This document shows, piece after piece, positions 63,587-64,000 of a stretch of DNA of 64,000 bases. The DNA comes from Gordonia oryzae. GTDB taxonomy: Bacteria; Actinomycetota; Actinomycetes; Mycobacteriales; Mycobacteriaceae. The notes below the pieces were generated by a model. That model had not been told where the DNA came from. It worked only from the letters and a program-made list of their open reading frames with translations, and searched no databases. The stretch lies in NCBI RefSeq assembly GCF_003797185.1, contig NZ_RKMH01000013.1, positions 52,604-116,603 on the forward strand, written 5' to 3'. Within the stretch, counting starts at the first letter, position 1. Each line of letters starts with the position of its first letter. The position numbers and the translations under genes are program-made.

Positions 63587-63896
63587 GCGGTCCAGTATCG
63601 GCTCGGCGTCGTGGTGATCGTCTTCGACGACGCAGCCTTCGGCAACGTCGAGGCCGATCAGATCCGCCGCTACGGCCACGCCGTCGGCGCGGATTCGCAC
63701 AATCCCGGCTTCGCCGCCCTCGCTACCGCGTATGGCGCACAAGGGGTTCGGGCCGAGTCACCGGAGGAGCCCGAAGCGGCGATCACCACCGCCGCGGGGC
63801 GCGATGTGCCGACGCTCGTCGTCGTGCCGATGCCGCTGGTTACCGTGAGCACGCCCTGGCGTCACCTCAGGCGAACCGCTGCCGGAGCGGTCGACG
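63587..63896 (+). pseudogene. Fragment of a thiamine-pyrophosphate-dependent enzyme
   Basis: The plus frame starting at 63587 reads VQYRLGVVVIVFDDAAFGN then NPGFAALATAYGAQGVRA and VPTLVVVPMPLV. This is the C-terminal TPP-binding domain of the acetolactate-synthase-like family (V.FND..FGN then N.PDF..LA.A.G). Only about 100 of ~540 residues are present. The upstream GDG motif and all N-terminal domains are absent, and there is no start codon or stop before the C run. It is either a true remnant or, more likely, a misjoined contig end. Confidence 0.6.
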
Positions 63897-63947
<51 letters not shown>

Positions 63948-64000
63948 CGGGGGCGCGCACGCGCCCGGGGCCCCCCCCGCGCCGCCCGGGGCCGCGCGGC

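Noticed and set aside
63581..63770. Minus-strand frame ending VVEDDHHDAEPILDRG
   Set aside because: It reads like protein, but the plus strand at the same place clearly encodes a TPP-binding domain, and the minus frame is closed by an upstream stop with no good start.

Overview
The window looks like a chromosome segment of a high-GC, mycolic-acid actinobacterium of the order Mycobacteriales, most likely Gordonia or a close relative. The signs are a complete six-gene mce operon with yrbE permeases, an ESX-type (type VII) secretion locus with PE/PPE-like substrates, paired FadE acyl-CoA dehydrogenases, and the ssrA-smpB-ftsX-ftsE-mscS-prfB-hisN-fadE24-fadE23 gene order, which resembles that of mycobacteria. 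The genus is inferred from content; no 16S gene is present.

Layout. 1-1672: a truncated phosphoglucomutase and a small alpha/beta hydrolase. 1903-12474 (minus): a tightly coupled lipid-import operon yrbEA-yrbEB-mceA-F, one Mce-associated membrane protein, and a FadD-type acyl-CoA synthetase. A family III CoA-transferase and an HMG-CoA lyase-like enzyme are transcribed divergently (12692-14841), so uptake, CoA activation and CoA-ester cleavage genes sit together. 14891-51581: a very large ESX locus holding mycP, two different eccD genes, eccC, eccB, eccE, eccA, a MinD-like espI, two espG chaperones, two Esx proteins, PE/PPE-like pairs, an EspB-like substrate and three YbaB-like accessory proteins. 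Its core genes alternate in strand instead of forming one operon.

Embedded in the ESX locus, between eccD-1 and eccC, is a polymorphic toxin island (17896-28994). It contains a YbaB-like protein, an EspC-like partner, a 1544-aa CpnT-type toxin with a papain-like C/H/D domain plus a C-terminal PD-(D/E)XK-type nuclease, and an Imm49-like immunity gene of strikingly different base composition. A divergent run of five unrecognised genes follows. It is built from a duplicated small/large gene pair and a domain (P-x-x-W ... W, Trp spacing 50-53) that occurs in three of the proteins. This island, together with the two-EccD secretion machine, is the best candidate for an undescribed system.

51614-63459: housekeeping genes, namely tmRNA, a GH27 alpha-galactosidase inserted between ssrA and smpB, smpB, ftsX, ftsE, a Pro/Thr-rich membrane protein, an MscS channel, prfB, hisN, an MBL-fold hydrolase and the fadE24-fadE23 operon. 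That operon has two matching palindromic operators in front of it and a strong terminator behind it. 63460-64000 is unreliable: a truncated TPP-enzyme fragment is joined to an unrelated gene end and runs into 50 consecutive C residues, which looks like a contig-end artefact.
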